From assembly GCA_964403465.1 (NCBI GenBank), contig CAYOFY010000013.1, positions 1-31,408 on the forward strand: a DNA stretch of 31,408 nt, read 5' to 3'. This document shows, piece by piece, positions 8,053-15,141 of this stretch (position 1 is the stretch's first letter; every line of letters starts with the position of its first letter). The position numbers were made by a program, and so were the translations under genes. The notes beneath the pieces were generated by a model. That model was not told the origin of the DNA. It saw only the letters and a list, made by a program, of their open reading frames with translations, and made no database searches. The stretch is from JAFGKM01 sp964403465 (lineage in GTDB: Bacteria; Ratteibacteria; UBA8468; B48-G9; JAFGKM01).

Positions 8053-9348
8053 TCATGATTTTTTCGCTTCAGACTTTGCCCACTTGAACAATTCAACCAT
8101 CGGTCTTTTTGCCGGGCAGACGTAACTGCAGCAACCGCATTCAATACAGTCGGCAACCGCAAACTGGTTACACATTTCCCAGTTCTTGTTTTCGGCGAAC
8201 CTGCTCAGTTCCGCAGGCGCAAGGCGCATGGGACATGCTTCAATGCATTTGCCGCATCTTATGCACGGATGTATCTCTTCCGGCAGTTTTTCTTCGGAAA
8301 GTATTATTATTCCGGTGGTACTTTTTATCACGGGAACTTCGGGGGAATATATGCTGACGCCCATCATGGGCCCGCCGATAATAATTCTGCGCCCTTCCTT
8401 CCTTTCCGCTCCGCAGTATTCAAGAATCTTTGCCACGGAGGTGCCTATGCGCACCCTCAGGTTTCCCGGCTTTTCAACAAGCCCTGTTACCGTGAGAACC
8501 CTCTCAATGAGTGGAATACCTTCGCACACGGCGTCCCTTACGGCCAGGGCGGTCTGTATGTTGAAAACGACGCATCCTACATCCACCGGAAGTCCTCCTG
8601 AGGGGACCTCTTTTCCCGTTATTGACTTTATGAGATGTTTTTCACTGCCCTGGGGGTATCTTTCGGGGAGCACCTTTATCTCAATATCATCCTGCTGCTG
8701 GAGGTTTCCTATAATACCTCCCATCATTATGGCGATATCCCTCTTGTTGGTTTCAACTCCGACACAGGCTTTCTGAACGGCAAGCGCCCTGCATATTATC
8801 TGCAGTCCCTCTATGACTTCCGCACATTGCTCGTGCAGGACCCTGTAATCTGCGGTGAGGAAGGGTTCGCATTCGCACCCGTTAAGGATAACGCACTCGG
8901 CTTTCTTGCCTTCGGGGATTGTGAGTTTCACGAAAGTCGGGAAAGCCGCTCCGCCAAGACCAACTATCCCGGCCTCCCTGACCAGCGATACTATTTCCCC
9001 GGGCTCAATGCTGCGCCAGTCCCTCTTTTTCCCGTTGACCGCCTTTTCCAGTCCGTCATTCTGTATTATTACGGATGGCGAACTTCTGCTGCCGGGCATG
9101 GGAGCATTTTCTAAACCCGCAACGGTTCCCGAAACGCTTGAATGTATGAAACTGCTGATGAACCCGGCCGGTTCACCTATCACCTGTCCCTTGAGAACCG
9201 CATCTCCTTTCCTGACAACAGGCTTTGCCGGCAGTCCGGTATGCTGCGACAGGGGGATGACAACCTTTTCCCCCGGGGGGAAATTCTCTATCTGTTTATC
9301 CTTGCTCAGCCTCTTGAAGTCAACGAGTTTTACTCCGCCCTTGAACAT
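8053..9348 (-). CDS. rnfC: Rnf complex NADH-side iron-sulfur flavoprotein RnfC
   Basis: RnfC is the peripheral cytoplasmic subunit that binds FMN and NADH and exchanges electrons with the rest of the Rnf complex. The 431-residue length is typical of compact RnfC. The N-terminal part has the barrel-sandwich domain, followed by the Gly-rich nucleotide/FMN motif GLGGAAFPT at 130-138 and NGCECEPFL at about 156-164. Two ferredoxin-type [4Fe-4S] motifs close the protein: Cys362-365-368-372 and Cys401-404-407-411. The ATG directly abuts the apgM stop, so rnfC is the second gene of that operon. This is clearly RnfC and not the missing RnfB, which would carry more clusters and a membrane anchor. Confidence 0.97.
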   Translation of the reverse strand: MFKGGVKLVDFKRLSKDKQIENFPPGEKVVIPLSQHTGLPAKPVVRKGDAVLKGQVIGEPAGFISSFIHSSVSGTVAGLENAPMPGSRSSPSVIIQNDGLEKAVNGKKRDWRSIEPGEIVSLVREAGIVGLGGAAFPTFVKLTIPEGKKAECVILNGCECEPFLTADYRVLHEQCAEVIEGLQIICRALAVQKACVGVETNKRDIAIMMGGIIGNLQQQDDIEIKVLPERYPQGSEKHLIKSITGKEVPSGGLPVDVGCVVFNIQTALAVRDAVCEGIPLIERVLTVTGLVEKPGNLRVRIGTSVAKILEYCGAERKEGRRIIIGGPMMGVSIYSPEVPVIKSTTGIIILSEEKLPEEIHPCIRCGKCIEACPMRLAPAELSRFAENKNWEMCNQFAVADCIECGCCSYVCPAKRPMVELFKWAKSEAKKS

Positions 9349-10563
9349 TTATGCTCCGAATTTATCAAGTTTCAGCGCGCATGCAAGCAACAGGTAGATA
9401 ATCTCCCGTGAATAAATCCTTCCAAGTATCCCCTTTGAACATCCCCGCTCGTTAAATTCCCTGACGTCGTCAGGCATAGCATTCGGTGATTTTATCATGA
9501 CAGGCACGGGATGCCACGAGTGAGATTTCAGCTTGGAGGGAGTTGAGTGGTCGCCCGTGACCGCAATGCTCTCAAACCTGAGGTTCTTGATGGCGCGGAG
9601 TTTGCTGTCAATCTCTTCAAGGAACCTGACCTTTGCATCAAAGTTCCCGTCCTCGCCGTAACTGTCCGTTTTCTTGATGTGGAGAAAGAAAAAGTCATAC
9701 CGGCTGTAAACCTCCTGCAGCGTCTTTATCTCTTCATCCACCGTTTCTCCTGTCATGGCGATGTCCATACCGACAACCTTTGATACGCCCCGGTACATGG
9801 GGTACGAGGCTATGCATACCGCGTTAAGTTTATATTTTTCCGCAAAACCAGGGATATGCGGAAGCCGGGATATCCCTCTCAGAAGAATCCCTTTCGCCTT
9901 TGAATCAACCTCTTTCAGGAGTTCAATGACCCTGTCTTCAAACTCCATGAGTATCCGCGCGGTTTTCTCAGATGACTTATCAAGAGGAGCTATGGGTTTG
10001 AGCGGGACGCCTTCCTTCTGCGGGTCGTTCTCCGACACGGCAGGGGAAAGTCCGCTGCCCTTAAGGATTATTGCGCATCTGTGTTCTTTCACCGTCCGTA
10101 TATCTATCTTTACGCCGGATATCTCTCTTATATTCTCGGAGATAATGGAGACGATTTTCCTGTTTTCTTCTGTTGAAATCCTGCCTGCCCTGCGGTCTTT
10201 CACTATCCTTTTCTCGTCTATGGTGGCGAAATTACCGCGTATGGCTATATCTTCTTTCTCAACGGGCGCATCTATGCCGAGGCATTCAAGGACGCCTCTG
10301 CCTATCTGTGTTTCAACAGGGTCATACCCGAAGAGGGCTATGTGTCCAGGGCCGCTTCCCGGGGTTATGCCGTTGAGAACCGGTATTGCGATTCCGCAGG
10401 AACTTTCCGCCGCGAGACTGTCAAGAAAGGGGATATTTGCGGTTTCAAGTTCAGTCCTGCCTGTTTCGGGGTGAGGAAGTCCACCGACTCCGTCCAGGAC
10501 AAGGAGCAGTATCTTGTTATCGTTCTTTTTTATTATTCCGGGCAGAATCTTTTCGTAGTCCAT
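9349..10563 (-). CDS. apgM: 2,3-bisphosphoglycerate-independent phosphoglycerate mutase, archaeal type
   Basis: ApgM interconverts 3- and 2-phosphoglycerate in glycolysis and gluconeogenesis in an alkaline-phosphatase-like fold with two metal ions. The protein has 404 residues, normal for the archaeal type (about 400) and shorter than GpmI (about 510). It shows the first metal Asp24 in LLVLDGVGG, the nucleophile Ser70 in TPGSGPGHIALFGYDP and the C-terminal metal motif TGDHSTPS followed by HSWHPVPV. I chose ATG at 10561-10563 because GGGGAGAA lies just upstream. A longer frame from 10623 would run through the promoter. It heads the rnf operon, an unusual link between glycolysis and the ion pump. 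I infer shared expression, not a physical complex. Confidence 0.93.
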   Translation of the reverse strand: MDYEKILPGIIKKNDNKILLLVLDGVGGLPHPETGRTELETANIPFLDSLAAESSCGIAIPVLNGITPGSGPGHIALFGYDPVETQIGRGVLECLGIDAPVEKEDIAIRGNFATIDEKRIVKDRRAGRISTEENRKIVSIISENIREISGVKIDIRTVKEHRCAIILKGSGLSPAVSENDPQKEGVPLKPIAPLDKSSEKTARILMEFEDRVIELLKEVDSKAKGILLRGISRLPHIPGFAEKYKLNAVCIASYPMYRGVSKVVGMDIAMTGETVDEEIKTLQEVYSRYDFFFLHIKKTDSYGEDGNFDAKVRFLEEIDSKLRAIKNLRFESIAVTGDHSTPSKLKSHSWHPVPVMIKSPNAMPDDVREFNERGCSKGILGRIYSREIIYLLLACALKLDKFGA

Positions 10564-10575
10564 ATTTTCTCCCCT

Positions 10576-10604
10576 TTGAAAAAAATGTCTGATTAGTTTA
10601 TAAT
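10576..10604 (+). promoter_or_regulatory. sigma70-type promoter for rsmI operon
   Basis: TTGAAA (10576-10581) and TATAAT (10599-10604) are separated by 17 bases. This predicts a start near 10611 and a leader of about 40 bases before the rsmI ATG. Confidence 0.7.
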
Positions 10605-10623
10605 GTAAAACCTTAAAAGTCAA
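10595..10623 (-). promoter_or_regulatory. possible divergent promoter for apgM-rnf operon
   Basis: On the minus strand TTGACT (10623-10618) is followed after 17 bases by TAAACT (10600-10595), or after 15 bases by TATAAA (10602-10597). It overlaps the rsmI promoter face-to-face, so the two operons may compete for polymerase. The match at -10 is only fair. Confidence 0.45.
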
Positions 10624-10650
10624 GGTTAACTTTAAGCTGAGGTTCCTGTA

Positions 10651-11316
10651 ATGCTATACGTTGTGGCAACCCCCATAGGGAATCTGCAGGATATCACATT
10701 GAGAGCCGTGGATGTGTTGAGAAATGCGGATGTTGTCCTTTGCGAGGATACGAGGGAAACGCTGAAACTTCTTAACCACCTCGGTATAAAAAAGCACCTG
10801 GTCAGTTACTACAGAGATAACGAAAAGGCCCGGCTGAAAGAAGCGCTTGATTTTCTTGAGAATGGCAAAGAAGTTGTTCTCGTGTGCGACAGGGGGACAC
10901 CGGGGATTTCCGACCCGGCATACCTGCTGGTGAGGGAAGCGCACAAGAAAAATATCGGCGTCTGTGCGGTCCCGGGGCCTTCTTCTCTTGCGGCGGCGAT
11001 GTCGGTCTGCGGTCTGCCGACGGACAGGACGTCTTTTTACGGTTTCGTGCCCAGGAAGCAGGGAAAGAAGCGAAAGTTTCTTGAATCACTAAAGGACAAG
11101 GAAGAAACGGTTTTTTTCTACGAGTCCGTGTACAGGATAAAGGATACGCTTGGAATAATGAACGAACTTTTTCCCGAGCGTGAAATGACGTTGTGCAGGG
11201 AACTGACGAAGAAGTTTGAGGAGATAAGAACGGGGAGCGTTCATCAGATATTTGAGGATTATCGCGAGAGGGAAGCAAAGGGAGAGTTTGTGGTCGCCAT
11301 AAGGGGGAAAGACTGA
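10651..11316 (+). CDS. rsmI: 16S rRNA (cytidine1402-2'-O)-methyltransferase RsmI
   Basis: RsmI methylates the ribose of C1402 in the decoding centre of 16S rRNA using SAM. The protein has 221 residues, a little shorter than the usual 270-290, because the C-terminal extension is missing. Family landmarks are VATPIGNLQDIT at 5-16, CEDTRET at 31-37, GTPGISDP near 86-93, VPGPSS near 108-113 and FYGFVPRKQGKR-like residues near 128-139. One point differs: the usual SDAGTP reads CDRGTP, with Arg where Ala is expected. No other gene of rRNA modification is nearby. It starts the rsmI - SurA-like - DUF1015 - UroD-like operon. Confidence 0.93.
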   Translation: MLYVVATPIGNLQDITLRAVDVLRNADVVLCEDTRETLKLLNHLGIKKHLVSYYRDNEKARLKEALDFLENGKEVVLVCDRGTPGISDPAYLLVREAHKKNIGVCAVPGPSSLAAAMSVCGLPTDRTSFYGFVPRKQGKKRKFLESLKDKEETVFFYESVYRIKDTLGIMNELFPEREMTLCRELTKKFEEIRTGSVHQIFEDYREREAKGEFVVAIRGKD

Positions 11317-11317
11317 C

Positions 11318-12052
11318 ATGGTTATGAAATTTTTCAGGAAGAAGAGAAATATGAAGATAATACTCTGGGCTATAGCAATTTTCATCATCCCCGGCTTTCT
11401 CGTATGGGGAACCAGGATTGGAGGTAGCACCAGAGGGCAGTATTATGCGGCCGTTGTAAACAAGGAAGCCATTTCGTTGAGGGAATACTATAAGAGTCTG
11501 GGCGAAGTTGAGGATAAATACAGACAGATTTTCGGGGAAAAGGCGTCGGATTTGCTCAAGAACATGAATATTGAGCAGGGCGTTCTTGAAAACCTCATAA
11601 GGGAAAGAATCCTGTTGCAGCAGGCAAGGCGCCGCAGGATAAGGGTTCTGGACAGCGAGATAGTGGACGTCATAAAGTCCGAACCGGTTTTCAAGGATGA
11701 AAAGGGGAATTTTGACGAAAGAAGATTCAAGGAAACCATATCCAATTACCCTACAGAGGAACTGCGAAAGATTGAAGATGAACTGAGGAAAAGGATAATG
11801 ATGGAAAAGTTGAAGGAGATAGTCATTGCGGAAGGCAACGTTGCGGTTTCGGATGACGAGATTGCGCAGTACATCAGAACGCACCAGATAACGAACAAGG
11901 ACAGTGAATCCATAAGAAAAACCCTTCTGTGGCAGAAGCGTGAACAGTATTTCAACCAGTGGTATGCTGACACACGGAAGAAGTCCAAGATAGAGATATA
12001 TGTTTCTTTTGAACAGAAACCTGCAGGTGAAGAACAGAAACCGACGGATTGA
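11318..12052 (+). CDS. membrane-anchored SurA/PpiD N-domain-like chaperone without PPIase domain
   Basis: A 244-residue protein with one N-terminal membrane helix (about 13-32) preceded by basic residues, so it is an inner-membrane protein facing the periplasm. The helical part from about 45 to 200 resembles the SurA/PpiD N-terminal chaperone domain: VVNKEAISLREYYKSLGEV, LENLIRERILLQQARRRRIRVLDSEIVDVI and FDERRFKETISNY are the usual segments. The parvulin PPIase domain that would follow is absent. Instead the protein ends in a hydrophilic tail. It starts one base after the rsmI stop and should be co-translated. A role in outer-membrane or exported protein folding is inferred from the family, with no specific client visible. 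Confidence 0.75.
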   Translation: MVMKFFRKKRNMKIILWAIAIFIIPGFLVWGTRIGGSTRGQYYAAVVNKEAISLREYYKSLGEVEDKYRQIFGEKASDLLKNMNIEQGVLENLIRERILLQQARRRRIRVLDSEIVDVIKSEPVFKDEKGNFDERRFKETISNYPTEELRKIEDELRKRIMMEKLKEIVIAEGNVAVSDDEIAQYIRTHQITNKDSESIRKTLLWQKREQYFNQWYADTRKKSKIEIYVSFEQKPAGEEQKPTD

Positions 12053-12055
12053 AAG

Positions 12056-13267
12056 ATGGCCGAGATTATACCTTTCAGAGGACATATATACAACCCGGAC
12101 AGGATAGGGGAAATCAGCGATGTCATTGCCCCTCCCTGGGATGTCGTTGATGCTGATGCCGAGAAATCCCTGCGAGCCCTGTCCCCGTGGAACATAATAA
12201 ATCTGATATCCGGAAACGCCGACCCCGGCAGGGCAAAGGAGCTGTTTGAAACATGGATGGATGACGGCGTTCTTGTCAGGGACAGTGAGGAAGTTTTCTA
12301 TTTTACAAGGCACCGGTTCAACTGGATGGGAAGAAGTTACATCAGGAAGGGAATTTTCGCCCTTTTGCGGCTGGAAGACTTCGGTGCCGGGAGCGTCATC
12401 CCGCACGAGAAGGTTTTTGAGAAATACCACACCAACCGCTACCGGCTGATAGAAAAATGCAGGGCCAATTTTTCTCCTGTTTTCATGCTTTACCGCGATG
12501 AGTCAAACCGTCTGGAAAAGATAGTGGAGACCTCAAACGCTATTGCGAAAGGGAAAACGGGAGAGAACGGTTCTTTTGATTTCGGCAGGATAGGAGGTGA
12601 CGGGAATATTTCAGTCGTGAGAGAGGTTCTGTCGCAAGGCAGGATAATAATAGCGGACGGACACCACAGGTACCAGGCAGCCCTCAGGTATCATAAGGAC
12701 AATCCTGCACCGGAAAACAGTTACGTCCTCGTATTCCTCGTCAATATTGAAGCGCCGGAACTTCTTATACTGCCTACCCACAGGTACGTAACCTCGGATG
12801 TTTCGTTTACTGCCAGTATCCGGCTGTTTGAAAGGTATTTTGACGTTGAACGGGTTTCTTCGTCAGGGGAAATGCTTGAAAAGATGGCCGGGGTTAAAGA
12901 GAGCGGAGTAATGGGTGTTTACGAGGGAGAGAAATTTTACCTCATACGCCTGAGGGAAAAAGACGAGGCAAGAAAATCAGCTGGCCCGGATATTTCGGAA
13001 CGATGGTTTTCCCTTGATACGGTGATACTGCACAATTTCATTCTCAAAGAAATTCTCAGGGCGGACGCAAACGGATTGCTGTACCATCAGTCTGCCGATT
13101 ATCTGCTGAACGAATACGGCAGGAGAAAGAAGGGAGTGATCTTTTTCCTTAACCCTGTTGGAAAAAAGCAATTTGCGGACATATGTTTTAACGGCGAGTT
13201 GATGCCACAGAAAACAACCTATTTCTATCCCAAGGTGCCCTCAGGGCTCGTCATACACAGATTCTAA
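12056..13267 (+). CDS. DUF1015 family protein
   Basis: A 403-residue soluble protein of the DUF1015 family (PF06245), whose members are about 400 residues long. Recognisable parts are the N-terminal PFRGHIYNP and VIAPPWDVVD (23-32), then VIPHEKVFEKYHTNRYRL near 114-131, and the strongly conserved DGHHRYQAALRYH at 201-213. The biochemical role of the family is not established as far as I know. The conserved His pair suggests a phosphate- or metal-binding site, which is inference. It starts 3 bases after the preceding stop. An alternative frame on the opposite strand spans this gene but is a shadow. Confidence 0.85.
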   Translation: MAEIIPFRGHIYNPDRIGEISDVIAPPWDVVDADAEKSLRALSPWNIINLISGNADPGRAKELFETWMDDGVLVRDSEEVFYFTRHRFNWMGRSYIRKGIFALLRLEDFGAGSVIPHEKVFEKYHTNRYRLIEKCRANFSPVFMLYRDESNRLEKIVETSNAIAKGKTGENGSFDFGRIGGDGNISVVREVLSQGRIIIADGHHRYQAALRYHKDNPAPENSYVLVFLVNIEAPELLILPTHRYVTSDVSFTASIRLFERYFDVERVSSSGEMLEKMAGVKESGVMGVYEGEKFYLIRLREKDEARKSAGPDISERWFSLDTVILHNFILKEILRADANGLLYHQSADYLLNEYGRRKKGVIFFLNPVGKKQFADICFNGELMPQKTTYFYPKVPSGLVIHRF

Positions 13268-13305
13268 TGCCAGCCTTCTTATAGCCACAAGGCGGAGAGG
13301 AGCTG

Positions 13306-14418
13306 ATGGAAATCAGAGAAGCCGTTGAACAGGTTGTTGAGGCGATTGATAAGAGACCCGAAAAGAATATTCTTAATATCTGGGAGGACCTTGAAAACGG
13401 GAGGAAGCCGAAATTCTGTCCGCTGACAATAGGAAGGGTTTCAATAGAGTACGAACGGAAGGGTCCCGAGGAAACTGCGATCCGGGAAGACACCGCTCTC
13501 AAGATAGCAGCCATACCTGAACCTCTGAAACTTGAAAATCCTTTTACCCCGGCGCTTTCGCTGGACCCCGGGGAAGGAACAGGATTCATGGCCAACGGTT
13601 TCGGAGTGCCCATCTGCAGGGGATCGTATACCGGCGGTGTGGCAAAGCATCTTTCCCCCGGAGAGATTGAGAACCTGGAAGCGCCTGTTCCTGAGGAAGA
13701 ACCGCGTTTCAAGAAGATGAAGGAGATGATAGACTTCTACGTTGACATAACCCCTGAAGACATAAAAATATGCACTCCTGATATGCAGGGTCCGTTTAAC
13801 ATCGCCTATTCACTCCTCGGTTCAGAAATATTTTTTCTGATGAAGGACAGCCCGGAGAGGGTCCATCGGCTGATGGATATTGTGACCGGGTATTACATAA
13901 ACTGCCACAGGTGGTTCAAGAAAAACGTCCCGGGAAAACGCTGGATTAACTTTATCGGGTTAACCAGAAAAATTTCTGAATGCGCCTGCAACCTTATCTC
14001 AAAGGATCTGTACAGGGAATTTGTTGCTCCCTATGACCGCAAACTGGTGGACCTGTGGGGAGGGGAGGTGGGGATACATCCCTGTTCAGGAGCCCACGTA
14101 TTTGAAGTTACGCTGGAGACTTTTCACGATGAAGTCAGATACACGGAATGCGGTGTAATACCCAGTGCGTGCGCAGGGTATTTAACGCTTGAACAGGCGA
14201 TGGGAAGGGTGGGACGACGCGATATCATCCTTTCCGTCGGTGAAGAACTCGTGCAGGGGAAAGAAGAAGAAACAATAAAGAAACACCTGGATTGTTTCAG
14301 AAAACACCGTCTGCTCATTCTTGCATACAGCGGAATGTATTACTGGACATCAAAAGCTGATGCGCACATCAGGGATATGCATAAGCGCCTTGACCTCTAC
14401 TACTACGAAAACCTGTAA
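13306..14418 (+). CDS. uroporphyrinogen decarboxylase-fold (UroD/MtaA-like) protein
   Basis: A 370-residue protein with a UroD-like TIM barrel, a fold shared by uroporphyrinogen decarboxylase and by cobamide-dependent methyltransferases of the MtaA/CmuA type. The parts I recognise are DMQGPFNIAYSLLGSEIFFLMKD, typical of the central barrel, and GIHPCSGAHVFE near 262-273, which places a His-x-Cys where the methyltransferases bind zinc. No heme genes are nearby and the N-terminus lacks the usual HemE porphyrin-binding Arg segments, so a methyltransferase-like or unknown role is more likely than heme synthesis. GGAGAGGAG precedes the start. It is the last gene of this plus-strand operon, 38 bases after the DUF1015 gene. 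Confidence 0.75.
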   Translation: MEIREAVEQVVEAIDKRPEKNILNIWEDLENGRKPKFCPLTIGRVSIEYERKGPEETAIREDTALKIAAIPEPLKLENPFTPALSLDPGEGTGFMANGFGVPICRGSYTGGVAKHLSPGEIENLEAPVPEEEPRFKKMKEMIDFYVDITPEDIKICTPDMQGPFNIAYSLLGSEIFFLMKDSPERVHRLMDIVTGYYINCHRWFKKNVPGKRWINFIGLTRKISECACNLISKDLYREFVAPYDRKLVDLWGGEVGIHPCSGAHVFEVTLETFHDEVRYTECGVIPSACAGYLTLEQAMGRVGRRDIILSVGEELVQGKEEETIKKHLDCFRKHRLLILAYSGMYYWTSKADAHIRDMHKRLDLYYYENL

Positions 14419-14421
14419 CGG

Positions 14422-14456
14422 GAAAGAGCGCCGCTGTTTATCCAGGACGCTCTTTC
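14422..14456. terminator. stem-loop at a convergent gene junction
   Basis: GAAAGAGCG (14422-14430) and CGCTCTTTC (14448-14456) form a perfect 9-pair stem with a 17-base loop between the ends of the UroD-like gene and the RRM gene. There is no T-run on either side, so it is a weak or factor-aided terminator or an mRNA 3' end protector. Confidence 0.5.
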
Positions 14457-14469
14457 ACGACGTTCGCTG

Positions 14470-14811
14470 TTAATATCTCGGGCCTCTTCTGTCCCTGTAA
14501 CCGCCGCCCGACCTGCCTCTATCCCTCTCCCCGAAGCGTCCTCCGGTTCTTTCTGCCGGCGGCTTCGCCTTATTCACGGTGAGTTTTCTTCCACTCAGCT
14601 CCTGCCCGTTCAGTAATTCCACGGCCTGTTTCAGGACATCCTCGGATTCCACCTCCACGAAACCGAACCCTTTTGACCTGCCGGTATACCTGTCAATGAT
14701 GAGAGTTACGGTCTTGGCTTCCACGCCCTTCTGGGACAAAAAGTCCTTAAGCTCCTCTTCGGTCGTGTCGTAACTGAGATTTCCCACGTACAACTTATTC
14801 GTTTGCTCCAT
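14470..14811 (-). CDS. RRM-type RNA-binding protein
   Basis: A small 113-residue single-RRM protein like the bacterial/cyanobacterial Rbp group. RNP2 is LYVGNL at 7-12 and RNP1 is KGFGFVEV at 47-54, with the aromatic residues that stack on RNA present. The tail after about residue 85 is Gly/Arg-rich (GGRFGERDRGRSGGGYRDRRG), as in eukaryotic RGG and cyanobacterial Rbp proteins. I chose ATG at 14811, nine bases after AAGGAG. A second ATG six bases upstream is closer to that site and is possible. Such proteins are often induced by cold, and the long leader with hairpins upstream would fit post-transcriptional control, which is inference. Confidence 0.92.
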   Translation of the reverse strand: MEQTNKLYVGNLSYDTTEEELKDFLSQKGVEAKTVTLIIDRYTGRSKGFGFVEVESEDVLKQAVELLNGQELSGRKLTVNKAKPPAERTGGRFGERDRGRSGGGYRDRRGPRY

Positions 14812-15057
14812 TATCATCCTCTCCTTTTCGGCTTCCCGCACATGAAGGGGAAAGCGAATATGTTTTCCATGCCATTGCACTCCACTTCAACCTTCCGTTT
14901 TCCTGTCGCCCCCCTTTTTGCACTGATTCAGCAAAATATCCCTGTGCCCGGTGCTCCTCCGGGAATCTGATTTGCGTTTCCTCGGCAAGCGTGATACCGG
15001 ATCAGAACGGGATTCTGGTTACCCATTTACTTTAACATAAAAAACGCGCAGTGTAAA
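14812..15057 (-). promoter_or_regulatory. long leader and possible promoter of the RRM gene
   Basis: No gene is visible here. On the minus strand TTTACA (15057-15052) and TAAAGT (15034-15029) are spaced by 17 bases, which predicts an RNA start near 15022 and a leader of about 210 bases. Two hairpins lie in that leader: ACCAGAA-TCCCG-TTCTGAT at 15019-15001 (with G-U pairs) at the very 5' end, and CCCGG-AGGAGCA-CCGGG at 14963-14947, which exposes an AGGAG sequence in its loop. A structured leader of this size on an RNA-binding protein gene suggests autoregulation or cold response, as inference. Confidence 0.45.
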
Positions 15058-15065
15058 ATGTATAC

Positions 15066-15095
15066 TTGACTGATTGCAAAAGAGAGGTTTAAAAT
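15066..15095 (+). promoter_or_regulatory. sigma70-type promoter for the PEGA-protein gene
   Basis: TTGACT (15066-15071) and TAAAAT (15090-15095) are spaced by 18 bases. The predicted RNA start near 15102 lies after the ATG at 15100, which supports the downstream ATG at 15142 as the true start. Confidence 0.65.
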
Positions 15096-15141
15096 AACAA
15101 TGCCTGAAGCGTTTGACAATTCCCAGGCGAAGGAGACAGGG

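Noticed and set aside
8053..9348. RnfC as a fused RnfB-RnfC protein
   Set aside because: It has just the two ferredoxin motifs and length of ordinary RnfC and no N-terminal membrane helix or Cys-rich RnfB domain.
5223..9348. The operon as Na+-NQR instead of Rnf
   Set aside because: The gene order and two-cluster RnfC are of the Rnf type and no nqrF or nqrA is present.
10802..12430. A 542-codon minus-strand open frame across rsmI, the SurA-like gene and DUF1015
   Set aside because: It runs antisense to three recognisable genes, spans their boundaries and has no family-like motif. It is a codon-bias shadow.
13306..14418. HemE (heme biosynthesis) for the UroD-fold gene
   Set aside because: No heme gene is nearby, the HemE N-terminal Arg motifs are not visible and a His-x-Cys site of the methyltransferase type is present.
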